Assembly (NCBI GenBank): GCA_964236535.1 | Contig: CAXSEF010000070.1 | Span: 1-16,948, forward strand | Reading direction: 5' to 3' | Length of the DNA: 16,948 nucleotides | Source of the DNA: CAXSEF01 sp964236535 | GTDB lineage: Bacteria; Pseudomonadota; Alphaproteobacteria; Acetobacterales; Acetobacteraceae | Shown: in pieces, positions 7,239 to 14,315 of the stretch | Numbering within the stretch: the first letter of the stretch is position 1 | How the letters are laid out: the number at the start of each line of letters is the position of its first letter | The notes under the pieces: model-generated | What the model was told of the DNA's origin: nothing | Database searches by the model: none | Seen by the model: only the letters and a program-made list of their open reading frames with translations | Made by a program: the position numbers and the translations under genes

Positions 7239-8252
7239 TTATGCCACGCGCTTGTCGGTCTGCGATTGCGGCGTGGCGTCCGTCGCCTGCCGCAGCGCCC
7301 GTACGATCGCCTTGCGCGCCAGGTCGATCTTGAAGCTGTTGTCGCCCTGGCCGACGGCGCCCTGCAGCAGCGCGCCCGCCGCCGTCAGGAACGCCTCCTG
7401 CGACGCTGGGCGGCCTACCAGCAGCGCCTCCGCCTCCGGCCGCCGCCAGGGCTTGTGCGCCACGCCACCGAGCGCGATCCGCGCCTCCGCTACCACACCG
7501 TCCTCCATTCGCAGTGCCGCGGCGACGGAAACGAGCGCGAAAGCGTAGGAGAGCCGGTCCCGCAGCTTGAGGTAGGTGTAGTTCGCCGTAAACACCTCGG
7601 CCGGCAGGTCGATGGCGGTGACGAGTTCGCCGGGCCGCAGCGTGTTGTCGCGCGCCGGGTCGCCGCCGGGCAGGCGGTGGTAGTCGGCGATGGCGATGGC
7701 GCGGTCGCCGTCCGGCCCCGTCACCTGCACGGTCGCGTCCAGCGCCGCGAAAGCCACGCACATGTCGGACGGGTGGGTGGCGATGCAGGAGGGGCTGGCG
7801 CCCAGGATGGCATGGATGCGGTTCACCCCGCCGATGGCGCCGCAGCCCGAACCGGGCGCGCGTTTGTTGCAGGGTGTGCCAACGTCGTAGAAATAGTAGC
7901 AGCGCGTGCGCTGGTTCAGGTTGCCGCCGTTGGTCGCGGCGTTGCGCAGCTGCGGGCTCGCTCCGGCCAGGATCGTGGAGGCGAGCAGCGGGTAGTGCTC
8001 GACGACCAGGGGGTGCCGGGCCGTGTCGGCGTTGCTCACCAGCGCGCCCAGGCGCAGCCCGCCGTCGGGCAGGCTCTCGATCGTGGCGAGCGGGAGGCGG
8101 TTGATGTCCACGACGGTGGCGGGCCGCTCAGTGCCCTCCTTCATCAGGTCCACTAGGTTGGTGCCACCAGCCAGGAACCGGGTCCCGACCAAGGCGCCCG
8201 CCTTCACAGCCTCCGGCACGCTGGCGGCGCGCACGTAATCGAAGCGGTTCAT
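7239..8252 (-). CDS. paoB: Aldehyde oxidoreductase FAD subunit with extra Cys cluster (YagS/PaoB-like)
   Basis: This 337-aa medium subunit passes electrons from the Fe-S subunit to an acceptor through FAD. FAD-binding motifs are FLAGGTNLVDLM (26-37) and AATNGGNL (105-112). Residues 118-165 carry Cys118, Cys128, Cys137, Cys156 and Cys165 in RCYYFYDVGTPCNKR, GSGCGAIGG and ASPSCIATH. Comparable cysteines in E. coli PaoB hold an unusual [4Fe-4S] cluster, so the same is inferred here. The start ATG overlaps the TGA of the 2Fe-2S subunit (8249-8252, ATGA), a strong sign of translational coupling. Order 2Fe-2S, FAD, Mo is the standard paoABC order. Confidence 0.92.
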   Translation of the reverse strand: MNRFDYVRAASVPEAVKAGALVGTRFLAGGTNLVDLMKEGTERPATVVDINRLPLATIESLPDGGLRLGALVSNADTARHPLVVEHYPLLASTILAGASPQLRNAATNGGNLNQRTRCYYFYDVGTPCNKRAPGSGCGAIGGVNRIHAILGASPSCIATHPSDMCVAFAALDATVQVTGPDGDRAIAIADYHRLPGGDPARDNTLRPGELVTAIDLPAEVFTANYTYLKLRDRLSYAFALVSVAAALRMEDGVVAEARIALGGVAHKPWRRPEAEALLVGRPASQEAFLTAAGALLQGAVGQGDNSFKIDLARKAIVRALRQATDATPQSQTDKRVA

Positions 8253-8764
8253 CGCGACGTCTCCATCACCGAGAGCACCGCGTCGACAATGTTGGTGTAG
8301 GCGCCGCAGCGGCAGAGATTGCCGCTCATTGCCTCGCGCACCTCGTCGCGCGTGTGCGCCACGCCCTCGTCAATCAGCGCCTTGGCAGAACAGATCTGGC
8401 CCGGTGTGCAGTAGCCACACTGGAACGCGTCATGGTCCATGAACGCCTGCTGTAGCGGATGCAGGCTGTCGCCGGTTGCCAATCCCTCGATGGTGGTGAT
8501 GTCGGCGCCGTCGCGCGTGACCGCCAGCAGCAGGCAGCTGTTCATCCGCTTGCCGTCCACCAGCACGGTGCACGCGCCGCACTGGCCGTGGTCGCAGCCC
8601 TTTTTCGTGCCGGTCAGGAGTTCGCGTTCGCGCAGCAGGTCGAGCAACGTGGTCCAGGGCTCCACGGAAAGCGAGCGACGCTGCCCGTTGATCGTCAGCG
8701 TGATCGGCACGGTGCCGATCGGTTCGGCCGGATCGATTCGGCGCATTGTGTCGATCACTGACAT
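8249..8764 (-). CDS. paoA: Aldehyde oxidoreductase 2Fe-2S subunit (YagT/PaoA-like)
   Basis: This 171-aa small subunit carries two [2Fe-2S] clusters between the Mo site and FAD. The plant-ferredoxin-type cluster is Cys57, Cys62, Cys65 and Cys77 (KKGCDHGQCGACTVLVDGKR begins it). The second, alpha-helical cluster uses Cys116, Cys119, Cys151 and Cys153 (QCGYCTPGQ and CRCGAYTN). ATG 8764 is preceded by AAGGAG at a slightly long spacing. Unlike E. coli PaoA, there is no twin-arginine signal before the ferredoxin fold (N terminus MSVIDTMRRIDPAEPIG), so the complex is probably cytoplasmic. It lies 34 bp downstream of the alpha/beta hydrolase gene. Confidence 0.93.
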   Translation of the reverse strand: MSVIDTMRRIDPAEPIGTVPITLTINGQRRSLSVEPWTTLLDLLRERELLTGTKKGCDHGQCGACTVLVDGKRMNSCLLLAVTRDGADITTIEGLATGDSLHPLQQAFMDHDAFQCGYCTPGQICSAKALIDEGVAHTRDEVREAMSGNLCRCGAYTNIVDAVLSVMETSR

Positions 8765-8798
8765 GGTTCGGAGGTCTCCTTGAAACGGGGCTGGGCCA

Positions 8799-9668
8799 TC
8801 AGCCCTGCCATCCCTTGAGGAAGGTGAGCAGCGCGTCGTTGACGACGTCCGGTCGCTCCTCATGCGGCAGGTGGCCGCATAGCGGGACCGGAACGGTGGT
8901 GAGGTTCTCGGCAATCTCGCGCCAGATGGCGGGAAAATCCCACATCTTGCCGCCGGACTCGAACTCCTCACCCCATAAGGCGAGGGTCGGGCACGACAGC
9001 TTGGTGTCGGCATCGGCGTCATCCTGGCGGACGTCCTCCTCCGCGGCACGGTAGTCCTCGAATGCGCCGCGCAAGGCGCCATGCTGTTCGTAGGCGCGAG
9101 CATAGGTGGCGATGTCGTCCACGCTCAGCGCTTGCGGATCGTAGGTCCAGCCCTGAAAGATGAACCGCAGCCACAACTCCTCGCGTCCGGTGACGAGCGC
9201 TTCTGGCAAGTCGCGCACGGCGTTGAATAGGAAGAACCAGTGGCCGCGCGCCACCTTCGCGTCCATCCGCTCGAAGATTACCCGGGTCGGGATGTTGTCG
9301 AGTGCTGCGAAGCGGTCCGTCGCCTCCGGAAAATCTTTTGCGAACCGCAGCCCCACACGGGCGCCGCGGTCGTGTCCGACGATGGGTGCCCGAGTGATGC
9401 CGAGCGCCTCCATCAGCGCCTTCACGTCCCGCGCCATGGTCCGCTTGTCGTACCCCGCGGCGGGCTTCTCCGTCGCACCATAGCCGCGCAGGTCCGGCAC
9501 AATCAGCCGGTAGTGCTGGCCCAGCACAGGAAGCTGGTGACGCCACGCATACCAGGTTTCCGGAAAGCCATGCAGCAGGATCACGGGAGGGCCGGATCCG
9601 GCCTCCACGTAATGCTGCTTGAGTCCGTTCGCTTCCAAACGATGGTGCGTGGGTTCTACCGCTGTCAT
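8799..9668 (-). CDS. Alpha/beta hydrolase, fluoroacetate dehalogenase/epoxide hydrolase type
   Basis: This 289-aa protein has HGFPETWYAWR (33-43) as the oxyanion region and GHDRGARVG (98-106) with nucleophile Asp100. Arg101 and Arg104 in that motif correspond to the pair that binds the carboxylate in fluoroacetate dehalogenases. Asp124 in ALDNIPT is a likely acid, and His266 in CGHLPHEERP completes the triad. GHWFFLF (142-148) resembles, but does not exactly match, the H-W halide-binding segment, so dehalogenase activity is uncertain; epoxide hydrolysis is an alternative. ATG 9668 overlaps the TGA of the upstream SDR as ATGA, so translation is probably coupled. The fold and Asp nucleophile are secure, the substrate is not. 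Confidence 0.85.
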   Translation of the reverse strand: MTAVEPTHHRLEANGLKQHYVEAGSGPPVILLHGFPETWYAWRHQLPVLGQHYRLIVPDLRGYGATEKPAAGYDKRTMARDVKALMEALGITRAPIVGHDRGARVGLRFAKDFPEATDRFAALDNIPTRVIFERMDAKVARGHWFFLFNAVRDLPEALVTGREELWLRFIFQGWTYDPQALSVDDIATYARAYEQHGALRGAFEDYRAAEEDVRQDDADADTKLSCPTLALWGEEFESGGKMWDFPAIWREIAENLTTVPVPLCGHLPHEERPDVVNDALLTFLKGWQG

Positions 9669-10953
9669 CCCAGCTTCGCGCCAATGATGTCGAGCTTGCT
9701 GATCTTTGCAGGCTTGGCGAGCAGCGCGTTCGAGCATGCCATCAGCCGGGCAGCACCTCGGCCGGACAGGTGAGCACGGCGGCCGCTCTCGTCCGGGAAG
9801 CGCTCAAAGACGCCGAACACGCGCTTGCTCAGCCGCACGCCAAACCAGGGGCCTGTCGCCGGCTCGGACTGCACGTCACGGACCAGCTTCTGCGCTACGT
9901 GGCCTGGGTAGTTGCCGACGGTCGTCAACNNNNNNNNNNNNNNNNNNNNNNNNNNNNNNNNNNNNNNNNNNNNNNNNNNNNNNNNNNNNNNNNNNNNNNN
10001 NNNNNNNNNNNNNNNNNNNNNNNNNNNNNGTCACGGACCAGCTTCTGCGCTACGTGGCCTGGGTAGTTGCCGACGGTCGTCAACGCTTCGGTAGGCACGT
10101 CCAACCCGCTCTGGTCCTTGGCTCGGCGTGGGGTGCGGTCGGTGAGGGTGCCGGGGATAACGAACCTCTCCATGACCTTGTCCGTCAGGCCCGGCGCCAA
10201 GCGGCCCAGCAGCGAAACCAGCACCCCGCCACCGCCCACGAACACGCTGCGGACTGGCCTGGTGGCCGATCGCAGGATGGCGGAGGCGACTACCTCCGGC
10301 GCGTAGACAGCGGGAACGTGCTGCGGCTCGGACGAAAGATAGTTCTTGGCGTTGACCGTAAATGGCGTGTTGATCTGGACCGGCTTGATCAGCGTGACGG
10401 AGACCGGTGCGCCCTCGTTTTCCAACTGCATCCGCAGGGCCTCGGTGAAACCCTTGATCGCGAACTTGGTCGCGGAATATGCGCCTTGCAGCGGCACGGA
10501 ACGCTCGGACACCTCGCTGTCCAGGTTGATGATAGCGCCACCGCCGGATTGCTTCAGCTGCCTAGCCGCCTCGCGCGAGCCGTAGACCAAGCCCCAGTAG
10601 TTAACCTCGAAGGCCCGCCGCATGTCAGCAATCGACACCTCCTCTATTCGGCCGTAGACGCCGGTGCCGGCATTGTTGACCCAGGTGTCGAAACCGCCGA
10701 ACGCTTCCTTTGCCTTGGCCGAGATTGCTGCAGCCGTGTTCTCCTGCGACACGTCGGCAATGACTGCGACGGCGTGTCCGCCATCCTTGCCGATCTCGGC
10801 AACGAGTTGGCCGAGCGCCCGTTCGCTGCGTGCCGCGAGCACGAGGTGGGCGCCGGCCTTCGCGGCCATGCGGGCCGTGGCAAGGCCGATTCCGGAGGTG
10901 GCGCCAGTGATAACGATCACCTGCTGGTTCAAGGGCTTCAAATTAATACGCAT
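9665..10953 (-). CDS. SDR-family oxidoreductase (split by assembly gap)
   Basis: A classical short-chain dehydrogenase/reductase. It has TGATSGIG (16-23) for NAD(P) binding, NNAG (93-96), a catalytic Ser near 146 in INLDSEVSE, and YSATK with Tyr159 and Lys163. The 100-N gap at 9930-10029 interrupts the frame. Merging the identical 55-bp flanks gives one uninterrupted frame of 378 codons, 377 aa, ending KISKLDIIGAKLG; without merging it looks broken. The C-terminal extension past residue 250 is longer than in typical 250-aa SDRs, as in a subgroup of 330-380 residue oxidoreductases. ATG 10953 has AGGAAG 7 bases upstream. It is the first gene of the operon, facing the TetR gene. Substrate is unknown; alcohol/ketone redox is likely. 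Confidence 0.88.
9875..10084. other. Assembly gap: 100 Ns between identical 55-bp ends
   Basis: The Ns at 9930-10029 number exactly 100, and 9875-9929 is identical to 10030-10084 (55 bp each). As at the first gap, this points to an unmerged contig overlap. Removing 155 bp restores the SDR frame exactly, which is independent support for the interpretation. Confidence 0.93.
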
Positions 10954-11260
10954 CTGTTACTTCCTGCGCACACCGGTGCGTTCACTAAGGTGACGGAGGC
11001 TGGCAAGCTGGCCCCAGCTGTTCGACCAAGCACGTGGTTCACGACAGTCGGCTCACGATGTAGAGCAAGCGCGTTCAACGACGTGACGGCAGCACCGGCA
11101 TGCCGGAGTCGATCGCTCATCACTCAGCCAGACTCCTGAAAGCTGCTCTCATTCCTCAACTCCCTTGCGCTGCCTAACGCATACGTGTGGAGTGGCACTG
11201 CATGGCAAGCCTGACAGACCTATTTAAGGACTGCGCAGTCCAAATGTTGCAGCGGCTCCG
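10954..11260. promoter_or_regulatory. Divergent promoter region, SDR operon / TetR gene
   Basis: These 307 bases separate the divergent SDR and TetR starts and hold no convincing gene. They contain two perfect palindromes, GGACTGCGCAGTCC at 11228-11241 and CCGGCATGCCGG at 11095-11106. On the minus strand TTGCAA (11250-11245) and an AT-rich TTAAAT (about 11225-11220) flank the first palindrome at near-promoter spacing, a weak candidate for the operon promoter. No strong consensus promoter was found for the TetR gene. Confidence 0.5.
11228..11241. promoter_or_regulatory. Perfect 14-bp palindrome, candidate TetR operator
   Basis: GGACTGC followed by its exact complement GCAGTCC, ending 19 bp before the TetR start. 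Position, symmetry and length fit an operator for the adjacent TetR-family regulator, which commonly represses itself and the divergent operon. Binding is inferred. Confidence 0.6.
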
Positions 11261-11947
11261 ATGACAAACGCGTCAGCAGTGAGCTCCATGGGCCGACCGC
11301 GTGAGTTCAATATGCAGGCTGCATTGCAGGCTGCACTGATGGTTTTCTGGCGGGGCGGTTACGCCGCCACGTCCCTCGATGACCTGACCGCCGCAATGGG
11401 GTTGAGCCGTTCGAGCTTCTATAGCGCGTTCGGGACCAAGCACGACGTGCTGCTGAGCGCCGTCAGACACTATGTCGACGAGGTTTACGCAGATCTGGAG
11501 GCCCTCGCAGCCGCGGAGTACGCTCCAAGTGATCGTGTCCGGGCTGTTGTAGGCACCTTGGCTAAGTCTCATGGGGACGGAAACGGGTGTCTGCTCGTTA
11601 ACTCCATTGCCGAGTTGGCGCCCGATGATCTGGACGTTTGTGAGATCGCACGCATGCAGGTCGGCCGCGTCACGCGTCTGTTGCAGGGACTGCTTGCGAC
11701 GGCTGGGCACAGGTCTGAAACGGCCGAGCACCTGTCAGTTACTCTGATCGCGTGTGCATTTGGCGCAACGACGCTTCGCAAAACAGGATTTCCCGAAGCG
11801 GCTCTCGTTGGCATTCTGGCGCAGGTTGATCGATTGCTAGATCTTCCGATCACGGGGGGGACGGAACCGCCGCATTCTATTATATGCCTGGGTGCCAGAC
11901 TCGCTCCTGCCAACCCTTGCATTTCGTCGAAGCAAGTGGACGAGTGA
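11261..11947 (+). CDS. TetR/AcrR-family transcriptional regulator
   Basis: This 228-aa protein has a TetR-type N-terminal DNA-binding domain. The helix-turn-helix is in TSLDDLTAAMGLSRSSFYSA (38-57) followed by FGTKHDVLLSAV. The C-terminal ligand domain includes NGCLLVNSIAEL and EIARMQVGRVTRLLQ. ATG 11261 has only a weak ribosome binding site; ATG 11288 (MGRPREF) is a good alternative and the more usual start for this subgroup. The last ~35 residues after LLDLPIT are a proline- and cysteine-containing tail without clear family match, longer than usual, perhaps from an old 3' frameshift. It is divergent from the SDR-led operon and is its likely repressor, responding to a substrate or reactive intermediate. 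Confidence 0.88.
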   Translation: MTNASAVSSMGRPREFNMQAALQAALMVFWRGGYAATSLDDLTAAMGLSRSSFYSAFGTKHDVLLSAVRHYVDEVYADLEALAAAEYAPSDRVRAVVGTLAKSHGDGNGCLLVNSIAELAPDDLDVCEIARMQVGRVTRLLQGLLATAGHRSETAEHLSVTLIACAFGATTLRKTGFPEAALVGILAQVDRLLDLPITGGTEPPHSIICLGARLAPANPCISSKQVDE

Positions 11948-11952
11948 TTTAT

Positions 11953-12011
11953 TTCAGTCTTCTAGCCGATAACGGTCGCGTTTATTCTGAAGGCAGTCCT
12001 AGAAAGCTGAA
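11953..12011. repeat. Imperfect 13-bp inverted repeat after TetR gene
   Basis: TTCAGTCTTCTAG (11953-11965) pairs with CTAGAAAGCTGAA (11999-12011) at 11 of 13 positions around a 33-base loop. It begins five bases after the TetR stop. It lacks a T-tract, so it is not a classical terminator; it could be a bulky hairpin or a scar. Confidence 0.35.
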
Positions 12012-12120
12012 CTGTTATCAAGACTCAGAGTCGATAGCAGTATCTTGGTAAATGCCAGAACTTCTAAAGCTGGCTGTTGTATATCGAGAGCTCCGCTTCC
12101 TCTCCCGGGTTCATTCTCAA

Positions 12121-12240
12121 TCAGGCTGCGATCAGGTCCCTAATCCGGCTGGCGAGCGCCTCCATCGCAAACGGCTTGGTCAGCACATGCATGCCAGGGC
12201 CGAGGTGGCCATGACTCAGCACAGCATGTGGCGCAACCCA
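12121..12240 (-). pseudogene. Hybrid histidine kinase receiver domain, C-terminal remnant
   Basis: The minus strand, ending at TGA 12121-12123, encodes AVLSHGHLGPGMHVLTKPFA followed by MEALASRIRDLIAA. This matches the last ~35 residues of receiver domains at the end of PAS/hybrid histidine kinases, where the conserved Lys of TKPF lies next to the phosphoacceptor site. Homology stops at about 12240; upstream residues (WVAPH and before) no longer fit, and the Asp pocket and kinase are absent. It is therefore the scar of a deleted or rearranged sensor gene, not a functional regulator. Confidence 0.7.
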
Positions 12241-12432
12241 GGGCCTGGGCGTTGCAGGAAAGTGCCGGTCTCCAGCGCCGCTTTCTGGGGGTCCGGTAGC
12301 AAGAGAACCGAAAGTTCGATTCAGGTGATCGAGGCTATGTCAGCCGCAGTGACAGAGGCGTCAGCACCGTCAAGCTGCCGGCGAGTTTGGGCTGCTGCCA
12401 CCGCCGCATTGCCACAGGCGGGCGGGTACTGG

Positions 12433-13329
12433 TCAGTGGCTATTGATGACTGCAGCCAGTTCCTCCGACGTACCGCAGGGGAATGCGTGCGCAAGGTGGT
12501 CGAGAAACGCTGACACCTTCGGGCTCAGTAGACGACGTGACGTGTAGAGCGCCCATAACTCCACTCCGCCGCCTTCTGCTTCCCCCCAATACACCAGCCT
12601 GCCTTGAGTGATGTCACCGAACACCAGCGACAGGGGAAGAAGTCCGGCACCCGCACCCGCTCGAACGGCATCGCGCACCATGAACAATGATGACAGCCTG
12701 AGTACTGGGGCGAGCGGGTGCGCCTGCACGCCCGTCGCGGCTATAATCCGCCACGGCTTCGAGATGTCGGTGACGCCGAGCAGGACGCTCGGCACGGGTT
12801 TGTCCAGCTTTGGTCGATGAACGGTCGGAGCCGCCACGACCACCAGTCGGTCGCGGAGGAAGCAACGTCCGATCAGGGCCTCGTCAACCGGCGGATTGAC
12901 ACGAATGACAAGGTCATAACCCTCCTCGACTAGGTCGACCGCCCGGTCCTCAGCCGTGACGTCCACCTGCACCTCGGGGTTCTGCAGGACGAAGTCGGCG
13001 GCAAGCCGGCCCATTGCCGCCTGCGCGAACAGGAGGGGTGCGCTGATCCGCAATCGGCCGCGCGGGCGGTCCTCGCCCGACGCAACATCAGCAGCAGCGT
13101 CGTCGATCTCGCTCAGGAGTTGGGCGGTGCGCTCGTGAAGCGCTCGGCCTGCATCGGTCAGCCTGGGTCGGCGTGCGCCACGCTCGAACAGGCGCAGGCC
13201 GAGGCTGACTTCAAGCTCGGCTACCCGGCGCGAGAGCGTGGCCTTGGGCCGACCGGTCGCCTGCGCAGCCCGGCCGAACCCGCCGTGCCGAGCGACTAGG
13301 TTGAAGTCTGCAAGCGCGAGGAGATCCAC
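12433..13329 (-). CDS. LysR-family transcriptional regulator
   Basis: This 298-aa regulator has the LysR N-terminal winged helix-turn-helix (FNLVARHGGFGRAAQATG and RPKATLSRRVAELEVSLGLR, residues 9-48; then LFERGARRPRLTDAGRAL). A type-2 periplasmic-binding-like effector domain follows, with GRLRISAPLLFAQ near 91-103 and DAVRAGAGAGLLPL near 229-242. Its length is typical. The start is GTG 13329: an in-frame TAA lies a little upstream, no ATG is available, and GGTGGA precedes it. It is divergent from the NAD(P)-binding/esterase operon with 103 bp between starts, the usual arrangement for a LysR activator of its neighbour. The effector is unknown. Confidence 0.92.
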   Translation of the reverse strand: MDLLALADFNLVARHGGFGRAAQATGRPKATLSRRVAELEVSLGLRLFERGARRPRLTDAGRALHERTAQLLSEIDDAAADVASGEDRPRGRLRISAPLLFAQAAMGRLAADFVLQNPEVQVDVTAEDRAVDLVEEGYDLVIRVNPPVDEALIGRCFLRDRLVVVAAPTVHRPKLDKPVPSVLLGVTDISKPWRIIAATGVQAHPLAPVLRLSSLFMVRDAVRAGAGAGLLPLSLVFGDITQGRLVYWGEAEGGGVELWALYTSRRLLSPKVSAFLDHLAHAFPCGTSEELAAVINSH

Positions 13330-13357
13330 AACTGATCCACCGGTGAGACAGTCCGTT

Positions 13358-13376
13358 CCAGATTAGCGTCTTCTGG
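13358..13376. promoter_or_regulatory. Dyad in LysR divergent promoter
   Basis: CCAGA-N9-TCTGG lies midway between the divergent starts at 13329 and 13433. A second, wider pair, TGATCCA (13333-13339) and TGGATCA (13385-13391), surrounds it. LysR regulators bind such interrupted dyads in shared promoter regions. Binding is inferred only. Confidence 0.35.
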
Positions 13377-13432
13377 TCTGCCCATGGATCATTACCTCAT
13401 CAGCATCGCTTCCGCCACGTCAGGAGATTGCC

Positions 13433-14311
13433 ATGACCATCCTCGTCACAGGTTCTACGGGCACGATCGGCACGCAAGTTGTCGCCCAACTGGCCAAACG
13501 CGGGGCCGACGTGCGCGCGCTGGTGCGTGATCCGGCCAAAGCCAAACTGCCGGATGATGTCGTGGCCGTGCGAGGCGACATGCTGGACGTCGAGTCGATG
13601 CGCCGCGCGCTCGACGGCGTGACCACGCTGTTCCTGCTAAACGCCGTCGTACCGGATGAATTCACCCAGGCGCTGATCGCGCTCAACCTGGCGCGCGAGG
13701 CGGGCGTCGAGCGGATCGTCTATTTCTCGGTCATCCACAGCGACATCTACGTCAACGTGCCCCACTTCGCTGGCAAACACGCCGTAGAGCGGATGATCGA
13801 GCAGATGGGGCTGCACGCGACGATCCTGCGTCCGTCCTACTTCATCAACAACGACTTGAGCATCAAGGACGTGGTGATCGGCCACGGCGTCTATCCCATG
13901 CCGGTTGGCGCCAAGGGGCTGGCCATGGTGGACGTGCGCGATATTGGCGAGATCGTCGCCATCGAGCTGCTGCGCCGCGAGCAGTCAGCCGAACCGCTGC
14001 CGCTCGACAGGCTCGACGTGGTGGGTCCCGACAGCCTCACCGGCACCGGCATCGCCACAATCTGGAGCGAGGTGCTTGGCCGCTCCATCACCTACGGCGG
14101 CGACGACACCGCGGCCTTTGAGCAAACCATGAAGGCGTTCGCGCCCGGCTGGATGGCCTACGACATGCGGATGATGGCCGAGCGCTTCCAAAGCGATGGC
14201 ATGATGCCCGAACCCGGCGATGTCGACCGCCTGACCGCCATGCTCGGACGGCCACTGCGTTCCTACCGCGACTTCGCCGCCGAGGTTGCCACGGCCGCGC
14301 AGAAGGGCTGA
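13433..14311 (+). CDS. NmrA-like NAD(P)-binding atypical SDR
   Basis: This 292-aa protein has the N-terminal dinucleotide motif TGSTGTIG (6-13), then RALVRDPAK, as in NmrA/SDR atypical families that bind NAD(P) and act as reductases or redox sensors. ERIVYFSVIH and the later HAVERMIEQMGLHATILRPS segment fit the family, and PGWMAYDMRMMAE is a typical C-terminal lid. A catalytic Tyr-x3-Lys is not evident, as often in this group. ATG 13433 has AGGAG upstream (CAGGAGATTGCC). It is first in a three-gene operon and ends 4 bp before the esterase start. Its own substrate is unknown. Confidence 0.88.
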   Translation: MTILVTGSTGTIGTQVVAQLAKRGADVRALVRDPAKAKLPDDVVAVRGDMLDVESMRRALDGVTTLFLLNAVVPDEFTQALIALNLAREAGVERIVYFSVIHSDIYVNVPHFAGKHAVERMIEQMGLHATILRPSYFINNDLSIKDVVIGHGVYPMPVGAKGLAMVDVRDIGEIVAIELLRREQSAEPLPLDRLDVVGPDSLTGTGIATIWSEVLGRSITYGGDDTAAFEQTMKAFAPGWMAYDMRMMAERFQSDGMMPEPGDVDRLTAMLGRPLRSYRDFAAEVATAAQKG

Positions 14312-14315
14312 TCGC

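Larger units (their letters stand above)
11948..12432. other. Gene-poor region between TetR and LysR genes
   Basis: About 485 bases between two convergent genes. It holds the inverted repeat at 11953-12011, a short palindrome GACTCAGAGTC at 12022-12032, and on the minus strand a receiver-domain remnant (listed separately). Nothing else is recognisable; the plus-strand open frame from 12052 has no family-like sequence and overlaps the LysR gene. Confidence 0.5.

Noticed and set aside
6814..8156. Plus-strand open frames opposite the Mo and FAD subunits
   Set aside because: Low-complexity Arg/Ala/Gly-rich translations typical of antisense frames in GC-rich DNA.
12052..12513. Plus-strand 153-codon open frame
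   Set aside because: It overlaps the receiver remnant and the 3' end of the LysR gene, with no family-like sequence or good ribosome binding site.
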